64,000 bases of DNA, from assembly GCF_000218685.1 (NCBI RefSeq), contig NW_006763301.1, positions 558,001-622,000 on the forward strand, written 5' to 3'. Below, one piece after another: positions 59,289-64,000 of this stretch (position 1 is its first letter; each line of letters starts with the position of its first letter). The position numbers and the translations under genes were made by a program. The notes beneath the pieces are model-generated. The model ran no database searches, was not told the origin of the DNA, and worked only from the letters and a program-made list of their open reading frames with translations. Origin of the DNA: Serpula lacrymans var. lacrymans S7.9. Taxonomy: Eukaryota > Basidiomycota > Agaricomycetes > Boletales > Serpulaceae.

Positions 59289-62200
59289 TTATCTCTGAGA
59301 GGCCAAATGTTCGAGCTCTTCTACCACTTCGGACATCGTTGGTCGATCCTGCGGATCATGAGCCCACATGCGCTCTAGAAGTTCGATAATTTCTGGACAC
59401 CATAGTTTTCGCAATCCACTGATGGAAGGCCTGATGATATAATATAAATAGAACCCAGACCAGGAAGAAGCCGGTCGAACAGCTCACCTTTGTCGCTTCG
59501 CCCCCACAATCTCGTAGATCGCGTGTTCGTTCATACCCTGTGGGGCAGAATCAGATGTGAAAAGTGACGTCAAGCGCAACGTGACTTTACCTCCCACGGA
59601 AATTTCTTGTTAGGATTGTGCCATTGTAACATTTCCCAATAAACCATGGCGCAAGAGAAGACATCGACCTTATGGTTGTACTTGGGATGAGCATGCCATA
59701 ACTCCGGAGCTTGCCAGTTCACCGTGCCGACCAAACTGCGAACCATTGACCTGGTCGACTGCTTTACTTTGGCGAGCCCAAAGTCCGCGATTTTGGCCGT
59801 GGCCCTCGATGTGATAAGAATATTCGAAGACTTGCAATCTCGATGGATGACGGAAGGTTTGCGCATGTGCAGGTATTCGAGTCCACGAGCAATATCGAGC
59901 ATAATATTTATCTGCGAACAAGATATTGATTAAAATGTAGAACATCTCAATACATGATGTTCAACGTACAACTTTATGCAACGAGGGTGCTGGAACGTTG
60001 CGGACATAGTCGAAGAGATCCCCATTAGAGCAAAGCTCGCTCACGATCATGACAGGCGTCTCTCGGGTATTCTCTGGTATACTCACTCCAAGCTAGGGGA
60101 AAGAATCAGCTGTTGGCCGAGACATAGCTATAATGAATACACGTACGAAACGGACTATATTGGCATGATCAAAGCCCCCGAGAAGCTTGAGTTCTTTGAT
60201 GTCCACTGGAGAAAGATGCTTAGATTACGCTATAGGAGATAGCCTGCGGACTTACTAGGGCTTAGCTGGTCGCGGAATTCCGCGATAGCAACTCTCCTGC
60301 CTTTGAATTTGCCAATGTAAACATCCTTGAAACCTCCGCTGCCAATCTTCTCAAGTTTTGTCAGCTTTTCTGGAGGAATTTCCCGATCCTCAAGACCGAG
60401 GCTTTCAAGGTCAAGTTCCAGCTCAGGCTCAGCTTCTCTTCCAATATCACGTGAGAGAGGAGGCGTACGAGGTTCATCTTGATGAACACGGCGAGAGCGC
60501 ATAAGAACTGGTGGGGTTTTGCTATTACTCCTGCTTTTGGTCCTGCGACGGCCATTAGCGCGAGGTCTAGCGGTGGAAGGAGGGCGGATTGTGCCGGTCG
60601 ACGATGGTGAAGAAAAGCCATTAGCATGTCGATCGCGCCACTGCAAAAGTGCCTGCGCCAGTTGGGGTTTTGTACCAACAACCTCAAGGTCCCGGGTTTC
60701 ACAAAGACGGACGAGGTCATCACGCCTTAAGCGAACAAGGGTTTTTGCGGTGGCAATAGTAAGATCAACTAAAATAAATCATGTTTAGAATTAAACCAAG
60801 ATAAAACGATGGATGCAGTGCTCACCATCCTCATCGTGCATGAGTTCGTCATCGTCCTCAAGCTCCTTATTTTCTCCTTCAGTATCGACATCGACATCGA
60901 CGTCCTCGGCATCAATACTGACCTCATCCTCTTCACCCTCCTCTTCATCCTCCTCCTCTTCATCCTCTTCCGAATTCTCGCCAATATCTTCCTCCTGCAC
61001 TTCTTCTTCCCCCACTACCTTACCACTGCGCAGCTTGCGAGGTGTCGTTGTAACTGGCTCCGTATCGTTACCTTCATAGCCATCTTCGTCCTCGCTACTT
61101 CTGATCTCATCGGATTCATCCTCAATGTCGATCTCAGTTTGGTCATCCTCTTCTTCATTCTCTCCTTCATCATCGCCGTCGCTAGGTGGAGTGTGCGTTT
61201 GAACTCGACGTGGTCGTAACCGCCGCCTAACTGGAGTCCTACGACCTTGTAACGGAGGGGGTGAAGGTGAAGGTGAAGGCGATGAAACAAGCTCGTCGAT
61301 TTCGTCTTCGTCGTCACCATTTTTAGACTCGATCTCCTCATCATCCTCGCCGTCATCGACAATCTCTTCCTGAATACTCTTGCCTCTAACCCCTTTCCTA
61401 GGTGTAGCGCCCACATCATCAACCGGAACTTCGACATGTATATTGCCACCCTTCTCCCCCCGACGAGTGCCTTTATCCCTACTTCGTAACCGGCGTGGGC
61501 TGGGAGAGCTCGTTGCGATTTTTTCCTCAAGCTCGGCGAGATCGGTGAGTTCGCTTTCATCGCCCGAACATGGAGGGATACTGCGAGGAGACTGGACTTC
61601 TACATGATCGCTGAATTCGACTTGCTTGCCTTTACCTTTTGCCTTGTGGGAAGAAGACCCCGCAGATATTGTTTTTTCGGCTGATACTTTTCTAGAGCGT
61701 AACCGAGTTGCAGGAGGAGAAGGAAGAGCATACGATGTACTTGGCGTAGGCGACGAGCGACTAGAACAGGCACGAGTAGCTCGCTTTCTAGATGAAATTA
61801 AATATTTGATATGAGCTACGAAATATGAGTGCAAGGTTGTATTACCTTGGGGTTGGGATGGCATTGTCATCCGCGTTTGGCTTAACATTCGACTTATTAG
61901 GCGAATTTTGTTCTACTTGATGACCGTTAAGATGACCCATGGAGAAACTGCGTGTCTTCAAGAATTTTCCACCCATATGGCCCACATCATGAACCGTAGC
62001 GCGTCGTCTTAGTCCATTGAGCCCTTTTACTTTGCCTGCGACATCCGTCTCCTCGCCACCGGCAACATTACCGTCATCGGATGAAAAGTCGCTGGAATTG
62101 TCGTCGCCTCTACCAGGGGGAGATGAAGGTGGTAATGACGCGACATCATCGCGAGCAGCGACAATGGCATCAACAATTTCTGGTTTCGTGAGTGTTTCAG

Positions 62201-62877
62201 CATCTTCTGAAAGGCCAGCTGCTACATAAAGTCGAACGAGCTCGTCCTTTCGCAGACGTAAAAGCTGACGAGGAACGGCTTCATTGATGAGGAACTCATC
62301 GGCTTGGCTCAAGTCAGAGAGCGTGCTAAGAATCTAAGAAGATCAACGTACATGATTCATCCGCATCGCTATCAGCGTCTGATTGATCTGAGGCTGTCCA
62401 CTGGCCGTTGAGGTCTACTTCCATAGAACTTGTCTGGCTTTCGCCACTGTCATCGTCGCTGGTCAAACCCTGATTACCCACGCCTCTGCGCCTCTTCAAT
62501 GTCCCAGAACCACGCGTCGGGCGACCACCGGAGTGCGCGTTCTCATTAAGACTCACGACGCGTTTTCGCTTTGTCCCGATGCGAATATCAAGGTTTTGGC
62601 TCACATCGCGCATATTGTCTGCCTGTAGCAGATATAGGCGAGACGGCAAGCGACGTAAATTAGGATGAAGAGTGGCCAGGACTGGTCGTAAAGCAGTATT
62701 ATCTGCAGAGGAGGATGATGACACGCCAGAGGCGTGAGAATTGGGTGAAGACCGCTGGAACCTGTAAGTAAGAGCGCGCTTTGAGAGAGGGCCACGGCGA
62801 AGAGAGTAAATTCGGCGCGCAAAAGAAGGGTTTGCGGGCGAAGACGAAACTCTATGCGGTGAACGACGTTGGGCCAT
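59289..62877 (-). CDS. SAP-domain protein kinase (TKL-like, fungal), beta3 lysine absent
   Basis: Predicted 1049 residues from nine exons (62352-62877, 61846-62302, 60826-61787, 60256-60768, 60147-60205, 59973-60092, 59591-59911, 59488-59537, 59289-59430). Two SAP-like helices-turn-helices (LRLRKDELVRLYVAAGL and LVRLRRDDLVRLCETRDL) flank a long acidic, Ser/Glu-rich region with basic patches, suggesting nuclear DNA/chromatin contact. The kinase domain starts with GSGGFKDVY. It has VIHRDCKSSNIL (catalytic loop), ADFGLAK and QAPELW, and ends near MWAHDPQDRPTMSEV. The usual VAIK lysine is alanine (RVAIAEFRD). Resemblance to the TKL kinases expanded in mushrooms is a family-level judgement. The first intron (49 nt) was chosen as the only one giving an open, phase-correct join. 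Confidence 0.87.
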
Positions 62878-63340
62878 GCCAGTTTGCAGAAAAGTAGAAC
62901 AAATGCTATCAGCCACCAGAGAAGCTGTAAATGATATTTATATGGCCAAGAAAGGGGGAGAAAGCCTTTTGTTCGGTTCCAATTCCTCGTCGTCGCTAGA
63001 CGTTGTCGCCACTGGGTTCGCTGATATTGCTGTTGCCGCCGCCGTCGTCGTCGTCAGTGACCAGGTTCACAATTTGGTTGGGCCTTGTTTGGTCGACAGC
63101 AAAATGATAGCCACTATAGACAAGTAAAGACAAACAGGTTGTGGCAAAGGTTGAACAGTGGAGACCCGATTAGGATTTAGATTCCCACATTATGACCTTT
63201 ATGACCTTTGTCGGGACTGTTTAACGGATCTCAGATCTTCGTTTAGCGGGCTTACCATGCGTCTCATATAAATCCGCATCCGTTCTCTTTTCAGTCTTTT
63301 GGCTTTTCTTTCCCCGTCCTTTCTCTTGCCAGACGTCAAT
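62878..63340. other. divergent promoter region
   Basis: 463 bp between the kinase and the DUF6593 gene. Minus-strand GTCGTCGTC-type triplet repeats lie at about 63030-63060. The DUF6593 side has a clear TATA box. Confidence 0.5.
63267..63273 (+). promoter_or_regulatory. TATA box of the DUF6593 gene
   Basis: TATAAAT 74 bp before the ATG at 63341, followed by a CT-rich tract (ctctttt...ctttccccgtcctttctctt), the usual strong fungal promoter layout. Confidence 0.6.
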
Positions 63341-64000
63341 ATGATTTTCAAGTTCTCAAAGTCTGACATGCTCAACTCAGCTCTGGTTTACCCAGAGACT
63401 GGTTCTCTCGCATACACCATCCTCACTCGTTCTCACTACATCCGTGCCAATGAACAAGAAGATAAGGACACCGAGGTCGATGCCGCAGAGACTCGGAGAA
63501 CAATCATCCTCAACAAGGAGGGAAATGTAGTGGCAGAGATTGGTTGGAAGGGTAGGCAGCCCGTGGAGATCGTCATTGGAAATGAGAAAGTGGTTGGTGC
63601 CAGAGGCATGTTTGGTTGTTCGAGTGCAATACTTTCGTATGCCCTTTTTTCGTTTGCTTTGCCTGTGGCATTAACCATTCGCCTTCAGAACTGGTGTTTT
63701 TGGTATACCCACTCGCTTTGATACAGAATATTTTTGGATGGCCGCGCCTGATGCTTTGACTGTGAGACCACTCATTCTCTTTCTGTCTAACTTATATCTG
63801 ACTGCTCGAAGCTCCTCGATTATGACGCCGATCAAGTAAAAGGGCAGTTTCATTTCAACAGTATTCGTGTCGGCGACCGCTTTATCCCTACGCACTTACA
63901 TGGGGTGGGCAACGACTACCTCGAATTCGATCCACATTCTCTGGCCTCAACCGAAGAGCTCATAGGTCAGCCGTCGTTTATTTTACATCACGATTGAAAC
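63341..64000 (+). CDS. DUF6593-type fungal protein, 5' part (runs off the window)
   Basis: Three exons visible: 63341-63636, 63689-63761, 63812-63965, then the start of a fourth intron. The reading begins MIFKFSKSDMLNSALV with the strand YPETGSLAYTILTRS. It continues TIILNKEGNVVAEIGWKGRQPVEIVIG, then TEYFWMAAPDALTLLDYDADQVKGQFHF. This matches the single-domain fungal DUF6593 proteins, which have a tubby/LURP-like beta-barrel look; no function is known. Many mushrooms have large families of these. The C-terminal end is outside the window. Confidence 0.78.

Noticed and set aside
60809..61219. Plus-strand hydrophobic frames over the SAP-kinase gene
   Set aside because: Antisense shadow of the Glu/Asp-rich repeats of the minus-strand exon; hydrophobicity comes from reverse reading of GAG/GAT codons.
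62303..62351. 26-bp intron ending at the nearer TTCTTAG site in the kinase gene
   Set aside because: Too short for a fungal intron and gives a stop at once; the 49-bp intron ending CCAAG is phase-correct.

Overview
The window is nuclear DNA of a filamentous basidiomycete, most likely an Agaricomycete (mushroom). The evidence is intron-dense genes (up to 17 exons, introns mostly 45-60 bp with CTNAC-type branch sites), fungal-only families (DUF1776, DUF6593, a SAP-domain kinase, fungal alpha-arrestin), protein sequence typical of Agaricomycetes, and Ty3 chromovirus and Ty1/Copia retrotransposons. All gene models were spliced by hand, by matching reading-frame phase at GT-AG (twice GC-AG) borders and by known family sequence. 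No alignment was run.

Layout. 1-15.3 kb is a gene-rich arm: ADGF-type adenosine deaminase (3' end only), triple-KH RNA-binding protein, BRX1, alpha-arrestin, 2H cyclic phosphodiesterase, a conserved hypothetical, a DUF1776 protein, a divergent mitochondrial carrier-like protein and a small lectin-like protein. A decayed paralogue of the carrier gene follows at about 16.4-17.0 kb and is cut by a full-length Copia element.

17.0-38.2 kb is a retrotransposon block: Copia (17002-22106, identical LTRs, 5-bp target duplication), a tRNA-Ser(AGA) gene, chromovirus A on the minus strand (22554-29441), and chromovirus B on the plus strand (29442-38005). Chromovirus B is broken by an inverted solo LTR, a 73-bp micro-inversion, a frameshift and TGA stops, and is followed by an inverted LTR fragment. 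A second identical tRNA-Ser(AGA) gene lies at 40.07 kb. Both chromoviruses carry a primer-binding site complementary to the predicted 5' end of their own RNA, which is the Tf1 self-priming arrangement. The Copia element instead has a half-tRNA-iMet site that contains its start codon. Each chromovirus also has an extra open frame between the LTR and gag.

40.4-64 kb is a second gene-rich arm: ATP2 (F1 beta subunit), external NADH dehydrogenase with EF hands, CLP1 (pre-mRNA 3'-end processing), an allantoate-permease-type MFS transporter, CTF18 (alternative clamp loader), an ARO8-type aminotransferase, a 1049-residue SAP-domain protein kinase lacking the usual beta3 lysine, and the 5' part of a DUF6593 gene. 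These are ordinary housekeeping or accessory genes with no sign of a cluster. ATP2 and the NADH dehydrogenase both serve the respiratory chain but stand head to head across 1.1 kb with no shared motif that I can see.
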